A stretch of DNA of 16,030 bases, taken from assembly GCA_024234075.1 (NCBI GenBank), contig JACKOV010000015.1, forward strand, positions 1 to 16,030. The letters are read 5' to 3'. Of the stretch, positions 1 to 6,905 are shown one piece after another. Numbering within the stretch: the first letter of the stretch is position 1; each line of letters starts with the position of its first letter. This DNA comes from Nevskiaceae bacterium (lineage in GTDB: Bacteria > Pseudomonadota > Gammaproteobacteria > Steroidobacterales > Steroidobacteraceae). A program made the translations under genes and the position numbers. The notes under the pieces are model-generated. The model ran no database searches. It saw only the letters and a program-made list of their open reading frames with translations, and was not told where the DNA came from.

Positions 1-163
1 TCAGGATGTTCTTGGGTGTGATTTCGGGACGCAGGCGCGGATCGACCTGCATCCGGCGCCAGCGATTGCGCAGCGCGATCGCGACGGCGCGCTTGGCGGC
101 GTCCTGGCCGATGATGTGCTTGTCGAGTTCGCCGACGATTTCCTGTGGGGTCAGCGCGGCCAT
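1..163 (-). CDS. hslU: HslU (ClpY) ATPase subunit of the HslUV protease, N-terminal fragment
   Basis: HslU is the AAA+ unfoldase that feeds substrates into the HslV peptidase chamber in the cytoplasm. Only the first 54 codons are in the window; the gene runs off the left edge before the Walker A motif. The visible residues follow the family N-terminus closely: TPQEIVGELDKHIIGQDAAK, then ALRNRWRRMQ and EITPKNIL. I chose the ATG at 163 because GGAGG sits five bases upstream of it and the protein then starts at the usual place. An in-frame ATG at 205 overlaps the hslV stop by one base (TGATG) and would add 14 residues that the family does not need. The gene follows hslV directly, as expected for an hslVU operon. 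Confidence 0.95.
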   Translation of the reverse strand, partial: MAALTPQEIVGELDKHIIGQDAAKRAVAIALRNRWRRMQVDPRLRPEITPKNIL

Positions 164-204
164 GCGTGCCTCCGGCGAGCTGTCGTCCCTGACGTCCGTG
201 TCCA

Positions 205-747
205 TCACTTGAGTTCCTCGATCACGAGGTTGCGGTTGGTATAGATGCAGATGTCGGCGGCGATGTTCAGCGCGCGCTCGGCGATCTGCCGCGCCGGCAG
301 CTCGGTGTTCTCGAGCAGTGCACGCGCGGCAGCCTGGGCGAACGGGCCGCCGGAGCCGATCGCGACCACGTCGTGCTCGGGTTCGATCACGTCGCCGTTG
401 CCGGAGATCACCAACAGCTTGCCGGGATCGCCGACCAGCAGCAGGGCCTCGAGGCGGCGCAGGTAGCGGTCGGCGCGCCAGTCCTTGGCGAGCTCGATCG
501 CGGCGCGGGTCAGATTGCCGAACTTGTCGAGCTTGCCCTCGAAGCGCTCGAACAGCGTGAACGCGTCGGCCGTGCCGCCGGCGAACCCGCCGATCACCTT
601 GCCGCTGCCGAGCAGGCGAACCTTGCGGGCGTTGCCTTTCATCACGGTGTTGCCCAGGGTGACCTGGCCGTCACCGCCGATCGCCACGACGCCATTGCGG
701 CGGACGCCGAGGATCGTGGTGCCGTGCGGATTGAAGGTGTCGCTCAT
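205..747 (-). CDS. hslV: HslV (ClpQ) peptidase subunit of the HslUV protease
   Basis: HslV is the N-terminal-threonine peptidase that forms the double-ring core of the HslUV proteasome-like protease. The 180 residues align along the whole family: TTILGVRRNGVVAIGGDGQ, GNTVMKGNARKVR, GFAGGTADAFTLFE, ELAKDWRADRYLRRLEA, GNGDVIEP, AIGSGGPFAQAAARAL and ICIYTN. The family nucleophile is the Thr exposed after processing, here Thr10. Nine residues (MSDTFNPHG) precede it, whereas E. coli HslV has only the initiator Met, so a short propeptide must be removed. The start ATG overlaps the xerC stop in an ATGA (bases 747-744), and AGGA lies about ten bases upstream. Translational coupling with xerC is likely. 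Confidence 0.98.
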   Translation of the reverse strand: MSDTFNPHGTTILGVRRNGVVAIGGDGQVTLGNTVMKGNARKVRLLGSGKVIGGFAGGTADAFTLFERFEGKLDKFGNLTRAAIELAKDWRADRYLRRLEALLLVGDPGKLLVISGNGDVIEPEHDVVAIGSGGPFAQAAARALLENTELPARQIAERALNIAADICIYTNRNLVIEELK

Positions 748-1778
748 GCTCTGGTCTTCCTCGACTCGGGTGGACCGGGCCGCAGAACCGGCGTTCCGGT
801 GTCGTCCGGCGTCTCGTCCTGCGACTGGGAAGGCGTGGGGGCCGTCAGTGGCGGGGTGTCGGCGGTGCGGCCCGGCCGGCCCTTGCGGTGGGCTCGGGGG
901 TGGGCCTTGTCGTAGATGCGGGCCAGGTGCTGGAAATCAAGGTGCGTATAGACCTGGGTGGTGGCGATGTCGGCGTGGCCGAGCAGCTCCTGGACACCGC
1001 GCAGATCCTGGCTGGATTCGAGCAGATGTGACGCGAACGAGTGCCGAAAAAGGTGTGGATGGACGTGAACGGGCAGGCCCTGACGCCGCGCCCAGTAGCC
1101 CACCCGGGCCTGGATGGCGCGCGGGCTCAGCCGCCGGCCGTTGCGCGCCACGAACAGGGCAGTCTGGTCGGTTTTTGCGAGCTGGCCGCGGTCCTGCAGC
1201 CAGCGGGTGATGGCTTCGCGGGCCAGGCGACCGACCGGCACGATCCGCGTCTTGCGGCCCTTGCCGGTGACGCGGACCAGTTGTTCGGCGAGGTCGACAT
1301 CGCCTAGGTCGAGCGCGGCCAGCTCGGCCAGGCGCAGGCCCGAGGAATAGAACAGCTCCATCAGGGCGCGGTCGCGGGCCGACAGGGGATCGGTCACGGC
1401 GATGTCGAGCAGGCGGCCGACCTGATCGACGTCCAGCGTGCCGGGCAGGCCGCGTTTGACCTTCGGCGCGCGCACTTCGGCCGCGGGGTTGCTGGTGACG
1501 ACCTGCTCGCGGATCAGGTAGCGGAAGAAGCTGCGCACCGCCGAGAGGCGTCGCTGCACGCTGCGCGGCGCGAGGCCGCCGGCATGGCTGCGGGCGGCGA
1601 ACATCCGCAAGTGCTGTGAATCGATGTGGGGCCAGTCGTCGAGCTGCTGTGTGTCGCACCAGGCGACCAGCGCCTCGAGCTCGTGGTCGTAGCCGCTGGC
1701 CGTATGGCCCGAAAGATTGCGTTCGTGACGCAGATGGCGCCCGAAGCGCTCGATCCACTGCAGGGCCGCGGGTGTCAC
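744..1778 (-). CDS. xerC: Tyrosine recombinase XerC
   Basis: XerC acts with XerD at dif to resolve chromosome dimers. The 344-residue product has a SAM-like core-binding domain (about residues 5-92) and a catalytic domain (about 110-295). The full catalytic set is visible: Arg149 in SGLRLAE, Lys173 in TGKGRKTR, His242 and Arg245 in HLFRHSFASH, His268 in LLGHAD and the nucleophile Tyr277 in TQVYTHL. The start is GTG at 1778, because the nearby ATG at 1783 runs into a stop within three codons and the GTG start matches the family N-terminus. After about residue 298 a basic then Pro/Thr/Ser-rich tail of some 45 residues extends beyond the usual ~300-residue length and probably is disordered. The position between a DUF484 gene and hslV, and the DUF484-xerC order shared with enterics, favours XerC over XerD. 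Confidence 0.97.
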   Translation of the reverse strand: MTPAALQWIERFGRHLRHERNLSGHTASGYDHELEALVAWCDTQQLDDWPHIDSQHLRMFAARSHAGGLAPRSVQRRLSAVRSFFRYLIREQVVTSNPAAEVRAPKVKRGLPGTLDVDQVGRLLDIAVTDPLSARDRALMELFYSSGLRLAELAALDLGDVDLAEQLVRVTGKGRKTRIVPVGRLAREAITRWLQDRGQLAKTDQTALFVARNGRRLSPRAIQARVGYWARRQGLPVHVHPHLFRHSFASHLLESSQDLRGVQELLGHADIATTQVYTHLDFQHLARIYDKAHPRAHRKGRPGRTADTPPLTAPTPSQSQDETPDDTGTPVLRPGPPESRKTRA

Positions 1779-1793
1779 GTCATGTGCGGCCCG

Positions 1794-2510
1794 TCAGCGG
1801 TACCGCTCGATCGAGTCAGCGATCAGCTCGCCCATCCGCGCGAGGAACTCGGTGCTCATGCCGGGGTGGAAGCGGTTGACGTCGCTGCTGCCGACCGCCA
1901 GCAGGCCGAGCGAGCCTTTGTCGCCGAGCGGCACCAGCGCCACCGAGCCAACGGTCGCGGCCTCGTCGCCGAACAGGAAATCGCGCTGGATGTCGCGCAC
2001 CTGCCCGCAGCGGGGCTTGCCGCCGCCGAACAGGGTCTCGAAGCTCTTCAACGCCGGCTCGTCCTGCCGTACCGCGCGCAGGAAGCGGTCCGGCACACCG
2101 TCGATGCCGCGGGCGTCGAAGCCGGGCAGCACCAGCCGCGAGTTCACGGCATCGAAGTCTTCGCGCAGCGCGACTTCGATCGCGGTCAGGGTGGCCTGCA
2201 TCGAGGTGGCGCGCAGCAGGCGACGCGCGAACTGCTGGATCTTGTCGGCGAGTGCATCGTTGGCGCGCGCGACGCGGATGAAGTCCTGCAACCGCTCCTC
2301 GCTGGCAGCCTGGCGTTCGCGCAGCACTTCGACCTGGCGCTCGACCAGCGAGATCGTCGTGCCGCCGCGCAGATGCGGCAGGCGCAGCTTCGCGAGGATG
2401 GCGAGATTGCGCTCGAAGAAATCCGGATGCCGCTCGAGATAGGCGGCGATGTCGGTTTCTTCGCTGGGAACGGCCGGTGCCAGGCTGGCGCCGCGGGCGG
2501 GAGTGGTCAT
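1794..2510 (-). CDS. DUF484 (YigA-like, GAF-fold) protein
   Basis: A 238-residue protein of the DUF484 family, whose gene sits between dapF and xerC in many gammaproteobacteria, as it does here. The N-terminal part contains the characteristic AAYLERHPDFFERN and LRLPHLRGGTTISLVERQ stretches (about residues 21-60), followed by an arginine/glutamate-rich probable coiled coil (about 54-95). The rest has a GAF-like pattern ending in DKGSLGLLAVGSSD and FHPGMSTEFLARMGELI. The exact molecular role of the family is not established to my knowledge. I start at the ATG at 2510; the frame is open back to 2603, but that would overlap dapF and add 31 low-complexity residues. A GAGGA lies about 11 bases upstream of the chosen ATG. 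The stop is 15 bases before the xerC GTG, consistent with co-transcription. Confidence 0.92.
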   Translation of the reverse strand: MTTPARGASLAPAVPSEETDIAAYLERHPDFFERNLAILAKLRLPHLRGGTTISLVERQVEVLRERQAASEERLQDFIRVARANDALADKIQQFARRLLRATSMQATLTAIEVALREDFDAVNSRLVLPGFDARGIDGVPDRFLRAVRQDEPALKSFETLFGGGKPRCGQVRDIQRDFLFGDEAATVGSVALVPLGDKGSLGLLAVGSSDVNRFHPGMSTEFLARMGELIADSIERYR

Positions 2511-2583
2511 GTGGGCTCGAGTCCTCGGAGAAATCGTTGTTGGTCGTTGCCGGCGCGTCGCATGAGTGGGCGCAAGCGGTGGT

Positions 2584-3486
2584 TCAGAGCTCGACCTGGC
2601 CACGAAAGGCGACTTCGGCCGGGCCGGTCATCCAGACGGGCTCGCCGGGGCCGGCCCAGCGGATGCGCAAGACGCCGCCGGGCAGCGCGACCTCGACGTC
2701 GCCCGCGAGTCTGCCAGCTTTGCGGCCGACTGCAACCGCCGCGCAGGCGCCCGTGCCACAGGCCAGCGTCTCGCCGACGCCACGCTCGTAGACGCGCAGT
2801 TTCGCATGCTGTGGGTCGAGGATCTGCAGGAAACCGACGTTGACGCTCTGTGGAAAGGCGGGATGGCGTTGCAGTGCCGGGCCGATCTGCTCGACCGCTG
2901 CGGTGGCGATGTCGTCGACGAACAGCACCGCATGGGGATTGCCCATCGAGGCGATCGCGAACTCTAGCTCGCGTCCGTCGATCTCGAGGCGGTGCAGCGG
3001 CAGGTCGCCGGGCGTTGCAGGGTGGGCGTCGAATGTGGGCGCGGATGCGGGTGCGGGCGTCGTCTGCGCTGCGGGCGGAATGAATGGCAGGGCGGCCGCC
3101 TCGAAGCGCGGTGCGCCCATGTCGACTGCGACCTGGCCGGCGGGACCGAAGCGCGCATGGACGAGGCCAGCCGGACTGTCCATCGCCAGCGCGCCGTCCT
3201 GGCCGGCACGACCCTGCAGGCGCAGCCATTCGGCGACGCAGCGCGCGCCGTTGCCGCATTGCTCGACCTCGCCGCCGTCGGCATTGAAGATCCGGTAGAA
3301 GACGTCGGTGCCGGGCCGGCGGGGCTGGAACAGGACCAGGGCCTGGTCGAAGCCGATGCCGGTGTGACGATTGCTGAGCCGGCGCCACTGCGCGCGGTTG
3401 GGCAGGCCGCAGGGCAGGGCGGACTCCTCGAACAGGATGAAGTCGTTGCCGGCGCCGTGCATCTTGGTGAAGGCGAGCGTGCTCAT
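2584..3486 (-). CDS. dapF: Diaminopimelate epimerase DapF
   Basis: DapF interconverts LL- and meso-diaminopimelate, the last step before lysine and the peptidoglycan cross-link residue. The 300-residue protein opens with the family signature FTKMHGAGNDFILFE and carries both catalytic cysteines of this cofactor-independent epimerase: Cys77 in EVEQCGNGARC and Cys243 in ERGVGETLACGTGACA. MGNPHAVLFVDD and the C-terminal VALPGGVLRIRW also fit. The frame is open back to 3621, but ATG 3486 gives the normal N-terminus and leaves 23 bases after the preceding gene. No clear Shine-Dalgarno is present, so translation may be coupled to the upstream gene. Compared with the ~274-residue E. coli enzyme there is a Pro/Ala/Thr-rich insertion at about residues 137-160. 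It ends 73 bases before the DUF484 start. Confidence 0.98.
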   Translation of the reverse strand: MSTLAFTKMHGAGNDFILFEESALPCGLPNRAQWRRLSNRHTGIGFDQALVLFQPRRPGTDVFYRIFNADGGEVEQCGNGARCVAEWLRLQGRAGQDGALAMDSPAGLVHARFGPAGQVAVDMGAPRFEAAALPFIPPAAQTTPAPASAPTFDAHPATPGDLPLHRLEIDGRELEFAIASMGNPHAVLFVDDIATAAVEQIGPALQRHPAFPQSVNVGFLQILDPQHAKLRVYERGVGETLACGTGACAAVAVGRKAGRLAGDVEVALPGGVLRIRWAGPGEPVWMTGPAEVAFRGQVEL

Positions 3487-3509
3487 GGCGGGTGCGCGGT
3501 CGTGCCGCT

Positions 3510-3941
3510 TCAGCGCAAGGCCGCGCGGTCGCGGAAGATGCAGCGGTCCATGACGACGCGGATGCCGGCAGCCTGCGCGCGTTGCGCGGCTGCCTGGTCG
3601 ACGACGCCGTCCTGCAGCCACAGCGCCGGCAGGCGCAGGCGGATGCAGTCGTCGACGATGGCCGCAACGTGCTCGGGCCGCCGGAACACGTCGACGATGT
3701 CGACCTGTTCGCCGGGTGCGAGTACCTCGCCGAGATGGTCGAGATCCGGTACGGCGCGTTCACCGAGCAGGGTCGTGGCGCCGGGGTTCACCGGGAGCAC
3801 GCGATAGCCGAAACGCTGCAGCGCCGCGGCGACGCCGTGGCTCGGCCGCGCAGCGTCGGCGCTCAGGCCGACGACGGCGATGATGCGTGCGCTGCGCAGC
3901 AGCGACTCGATCTCGGCGGAGGAAGGGTTGCGGAACGTCAC
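3510..3941 (-). CDS. YccU-type CoA-binding domain protein
   Basis: A 143-residue single-domain Rossmann protein of the CoA-binding (YccU-like) family. What shows this: the glycine-containing first strand RIIAVVGLSADAARPSHGVA (residues 19-38), the second strand RVLPVNPGATTLLGERAVPDL (47-67), VDIVDVFRRPEHVAAIVDDC (80-99), and the diagnostic ALWLQDGVVDQAAAQRAQAAG followed by RVVMDRC (106-134). Family members bind CoA or related nucleotides; no substrate or reaction is established for this one. The start is GTG at 3941, with GGAGAGG (3955-3949) seven bases upstream, an unusually good site for this window. The GTG overlaps the stop of the upstream VOC frame (GTGA). It is the first gene of the dapF-xerC-hslVU cluster, 23 bases ahead of dapF. 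Confidence 0.93.
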   Translation of the reverse strand: MTFRNPSSAEIESLLRSARIIAVVGLSADAARPSHGVAAALQRFGYRVLPVNPGATTLLGERAVPDLDHLGEVLAPGEQVDIVDVFRRPEHVAAIVDDCIRLRLPALWLQDGVVDQAAAQRAQAAGIRVVMDRCIFRDRAALR

Positions 3942-4870
3942 GACAGGACCTCTCCGCAGATTGTACCCGATGGGCCGGGCCAGGCCGGCGCCCGGTGGCG
4001 GGTGGGTGGACGGGCGGGTGCGCTGCCGCTGCCGCGGCTGCGCAGTGTCGCGGCCCAGGCTGCTACGTCGGGCACGGGGTAGCGCGCGCAGAGCAGGCCG
4101 AGGTTCGGCGCGACGCAGCGGCCCGAATAGTCGTGGCCGCCGAGCTCCTGCATTTCCAGCAACCGCACCGAGCCGTCGTTGCCGCCGTCGGGATGGAAGA
4201 TGCCGACCCGACGGCGCACCGTGCGCGCGATGTTGCCGGGGATACCCAGCATGTTGCGGCCGGGTTCCTCGGAGTCGCGGATGTCGCGCTCCGTCAGCGG
4301 CGACCAGCCGAGCTGATCGACGAAGAAAGCGCGTGCGACGTCGTAGTCACGGACGACCTGCAGCGCATTGAAGGTGCGCGACATGGCCGTGAACGCCGGC
4401 AGCTCGACCAGCACTTTGCCGAAAGCCTGCAGCATGACCATGATCAGGCCGTCGGGGCCGCGGATCACGGCCTGGCGGATGCTGAAGTCGCCCAGCTGGT
4501 AGTCCGTGGGCGGGCCGAAGGCCGTCCAGCCGGCGCGTTGCAGCGCGCGGTACATGGCGTTGGTGTCGCGGACGTAGACGTTGAAGTCGAAGAATCCGCC
4601 GGTATCCCAGGAGCGCTGGGCCGGCCGCATCAGATCCGCTTCCACGCCGTGGAAGCGGATCAGCCGGACCATGCCGCGGGTCTCCTGCTCGGCCACCATC
4701 AGCACTTGCTCGATGCGGCTGCAGCCTGCGGGGACATGCCAGGCCGCGAACTGTTCGGGCGGTGCGTCCGGCAGCGGATGAGCGCTTCAGCGGCCGATGT
4801 CCATGAGATCGGAACGCAGCCGCTCCAGGTTGTGGACCGAGACCACGATCGCCTGCATGCCTTTGAACAT
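3938..4870 (-). pseudogene. VOC (glyoxalase/bleomycin-resistance fold) protein, interrupted by an in-frame stop
   Basis: Read from ATG 4870 the frame gives 27 codons (MFKGMQAIVVSVHNLERL...) and then TGA at 4789-4787. The same frame continues without shift through HPLPDAPPEQFAAWHV into a long VOC-like region. The downstream part shows a two-repeat arrangement: an N-terminal half ending FFDFNVYVRDTNAMYRALQRAG and VIRGPDGLIMVMLQAFG, then FNALQVVRDYDVARAFFVDQLGW and EMQELGG. The stop follows ATCGGCCGC and could be a TGG-to-TGA change. After AAWAATLRSRG the last ~35 residues become Pro/Arg/Ala-rich and lack the final strands a VOC domain needs, so the 3' end also seems lost. Restart at GTG 4705 or ATG 4672 could give a shortened product of up to 255 residues. 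The ATG lies ten bases after the DUF1838 stop, so the two were probably co-transcribed. Reaction unknown. Confidence 0.7.
3960..3965 (-). promoter_or_regulatory. Possible -10 element ahead of the CoA-binding/dapF/xerC/hslVU cluster
   Basis: TACAAT, five of six bases to the sigma-70 -10 consensus, preceded by CGGG and standing out in very GC-rich DNA. It lies 19 bases upstream of the GTG at 3941, inside the degraded tail of the VOC frame. No good -35 is visible 16-18 bases further up. A start about six bases downstream would fall within the Shine-Dalgarno, so the transcript could have a very short leader. Seen in sequence; function inferred. Confidence 0.35.
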
Positions 4871-4879
4871 GGCGGGGCT

Positions 4880-5854
4880 CTAGGGCTTCTTCGGTGGCTT
4901 GGGCTTCTGGGTCCTGGCGTAGACCTCGAGGCTGGAGAGATTGGGTTTGTCCCAGTACTCCCGCGGTGGCGCCTCGAGCATGTGCGGATGGTGTTTCTCG
5001 GTATGTGCCAGGACCTTGGACTTGAAGCCGTCCAGGGAGTCGAACGACTGCACCGTCGAGTGATAGACGATGTGGCCCGGGGTCTGTCCCATGAGCATCC
5101 ACGGCAGCCACGGCGTCACGCGTACCCACGAGCCGGTGTGCTGGACCGAGGTCTTGTCGGGGTTCTGCAGGTCGGCGAGCTTGGCCGTGGTGGTGAAGAA
5201 CTCGCTGACCCGGTTCATCGTACCCGAGCTTTCGCGCGGCCACTGGTCGGGTTGCAGCGCGGCGCGATAGTAGAGATTGATGTGGGTCCGGTTCTGGACC
5301 ATGCCGTTGCCGGCGTCGAAGAACCCCATGCTGTACGGTTCGGGCGGCCGCTCGACCGGTTTGTTGAGGCCGCCGTAATCCGGTGCGAACTTCTTCACGG
5401 TCTCGGCGAAATAGTGGTTCCAGGGATCGTTGATGACATCGACGACCTCGACGGTCTCGTCGAGGTAGGGGTTGTGCCAGTGCGTCAGAACGTCGCCGCT
5501 GGCCAGGTCGGTGTAGAGGATCGCTTCACGGTGCAGGACGCGGTAGCTGTTGTCGGGCTGCTTCCAGGCCCGTGCCACCGAGACGACTTCGAAGCCGAAC
5601 AGATCGCGCAGTGCCTCGCCGTCTCGCACGCCGGCGACCACGCCGCTGACGCTGCCCCATTTCTGTCTGCTCTCGTCGAGATTCGCATCGATCCGCACGG
5701 CGGCGAGCACATTGCCCCGTGGCGTGGTGAGGTCGATGTACGGGCCCTTGAATCCGGCCGGCACGGTGGAACTGGCCGCGGCCGGCACCTGTGGTACGGC
5801 GCTGAGCCCGGCGGCCAGCGAGCCGGTCAAAATCAACATGTCGCGTCGATCCAT
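4880..5854 (-). CDS. DUF1838-like protein with Tat-type signal peptide
   Basis: A 324-residue protein that I recognise by overall pattern as DUF1838-like; the biochemical role of this family is not known to me. It begins MDRRDMLILTGSLAAGLSAV, a twin-arginine (RRDML) followed by a hydrophobic stretch and an AAA region near residues 24-27, which suggests export in folded form through Tat. Conserved-looking stretches include YIDLTTPRGNVLAAVRID, ILYTDLASGDVLTHWHNPYL, VVDVINDPWNH, NLYYRAALQPDQWPRE, HTGSWVRVTPWLPWMLMGQ and PREYWDKPNLSSLEVYAR. The C-terminus is Lys/Pro-rich (KPKPPKKP). I start at ATG 5854, which has GAGG five bases upstream; the frame is open to 5932 but would bury the signal peptide. 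The gene heads a probable two-gene unit with the VOC pseudogene. Confidence 0.82.
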   Translation of the reverse strand: MDRRDMLILTGSLAAGLSAVPQVPAAASSTVPAGFKGPYIDLTTPRGNVLAAVRIDANLDESRQKWGSVSGVVAGVRDGEALRDLFGFEVVSVARAWKQPDNSYRVLHREAILYTDLASGDVLTHWHNPYLDETVEVVDVINDPWNHYFAETVKKFAPDYGGLNKPVERPPEPYSMGFFDAGNGMVQNRTHINLYYRAALQPDQWPRESSGTMNRVSEFFTTTAKLADLQNPDKTSVQHTGSWVRVTPWLPWMLMGQTPGHIVYHSTVQSFDSLDGFKSKVLAHTEKHHPHMLEAPPREYWDKPNLSSLEVYARTQKPKPPKKP

Positions 5855-5863
5855 AAGCACCTC

Positions 5864-5878
5864 GGCCTGATCCAGGCC
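5864..5878. repeat. Short perfect inverted repeat just upstream of the DUF1838 gene
   Basis: GGCCTG-ATC-CAGGCC, six-base arms around three bases, ending ten bases before the ATG at 5854 and just upstream of its Shine-Dalgarno. It could be an operator or an mRNA element masking initiation. In DNA this rich in G and C, short palindromes are frequent, so weight is low. A TTGACC at 5929-5924 could be a -35, but the hexamer 17 bases downstream is a poor -10. Confidence 0.35.
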
Positions 5879-6091
5879 GCAAACCGTGTGTGGCCTGGCG
5901 AGGCTGCGCCGGATCGACGGGGGGGTCAACACGCGGTGCGCGCGGTTCGGCAGGCGCCGAGGGCGACGACCAGAATGCGGGCTTCACGACCGGCGTGTCG
6001 GGTCGAGTCTTGCGCTGGAGGGCGAATGCGTGGCATCCGCGGCAGTGCGTCGCGGCGTGGTGCGGGCGCGCCGCGCGCGGCTGCGGAAGGT

Positions 6092-6790
6092 TCAGGCCAC
6101 GCGGACCTTGCGGCACTCGTCGTCGAAGCTGCGCTGCAGGCGGGCGATGTACGAGGTGTAGGTCATGACCGTCTCATCGCTGAGCACGGGGGCGAGGCCG
6201 ATCGCATGGCGATGCAGGAACTCGGCCATGCCGAGCGACATGCGCAGCAGTTCCTCGGGCCAGTCGTTGCGGGAGGAGGTCGGTGCCAGCTGCGGTTGCA
6301 GCGCCGTTGCGACGGCGATCTGCAGGTCGAGCAACTGGGCGTCGGCGCGCAGCAGGTCGCAGGCGCTGGGGATGCTGCGGGTTGCGGCGAGCACGTGGCC
6401 GTAGGCGCGTTCGACCAGCAAGGCGGCATGGCGCGGCAGCTCGCCGCTGACTCCGGGCACGTTGCTGTAATCGCGCGTCGGGAAGACCACCTCGAGCGGC
6501 GCCCAGGCGCGGATGATTTCGCACAGCCAGCGGCGGTTGGCGCTGGCCGGGCGGTCGTGCGAGAGCACACCGTCGAGCCGGATGTTCAGGACGCGCTGGA
6601 CGGCGCTGCGATCGCCGTGTACTCGCAGCGCCACGGAGGAGCGCAGCGGTGCGGCGAGCCAGCCGGCGAGTTCGCGTGCGGCCAGCAGGCGCGGCTCGGC
6701 GGGAGCCGGGGCAGCCGTGGATGACGGGTCGGCGGACGATGGGCGAATGGCGGTGGAGGGCGACGAGCCGGCGCGCGACGAATCTGACAT
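6092..6790 (-). CDS. Hypothetical protein of 232 residues, no family recognised
   Basis: I do not recognise this protein. The first ~33 residues are Ser/Ala/Pro-rich and probably disordered. From LLAARELAGWLAAPLRSSVALRVHG onward the sequence looks folded, mostly helical, with a central RRWLCEIIRAWAPLEVVFPTRDYSNVPG, a helix-rich HAALLVERAYGHVLAATRSI and a C-terminal LLRMSLGMAEFLHRHAIGLAP then VMTYTSYIARLQRSFDDECRKV. There is no signal peptide or membrane segment, so it should be cytoplasmic. ATG 6790 is the first start in the frame; only a distant G-rich stretch (GGGGG about nine bases up) could serve as ribosome site. It lies 115 bases downstream of the algR-type gene on the same strand, so it may be read as the last gene of that operon or on its own. 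Codon usage is GC-rich like its neighbours, which supports real coding. Confidence 0.78.
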   Translation of the reverse strand: MSDSSRAGSSPSTAIRPSSADPSSTAAPAPAEPRLLAARELAGWLAAPLRSSVALRVHGDRSAVQRVLNIRLDGVLSHDRPASANRRWLCEIIRAWAPLEVVFPTRDYSNVPGVSGELPRHAALLVERAYGHVLAATRSIPSACDLLRADAQLLDLQIAVATALQPQLAPTSSRNDWPEELLRMSLGMAEFLHRHAIGLAPVLSDETVMTYTSYIARLQRSFDDECRKVRVA

Positions 6791-6905
6791 GAGGAAACCC
6801 CCGGAGCGACGCTGCGAGTAAAGCGGCAGCGGCTGGCCGAAGCGTTGATGTCCGTCACGCGCGGCGCCCCGATCTCGGGCATGCGCGCGTCGTCGTCCGG
6901 TTACG

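Noticed and set aside
4787..4789. The TGA in the VOC gene as a selenocysteine codon
   Set aside because: VOC proteins of this type are not known selenoproteins, no clear SECIS-like hairpin stands out just after it, and the gene's 3' end also looks degraded.
3887..6724. A 945-codon open frame on the + strand
   Set aside because: It is antisense to the CoA-binding, VOC, DUF1838 and 232-residue genes. Its translation is Gly/Ala/Arg/His-rich with no family motif, a normal artefact of high GC at third codon positions.
6868..6879. CCCGA-TC-TCGGG palindrome downstream of the AlgR-type gene as a terminator
   Set aside because: The loop would be two bases and there is no T tract; it is too short to separate from chance in this GC-rich sequence.
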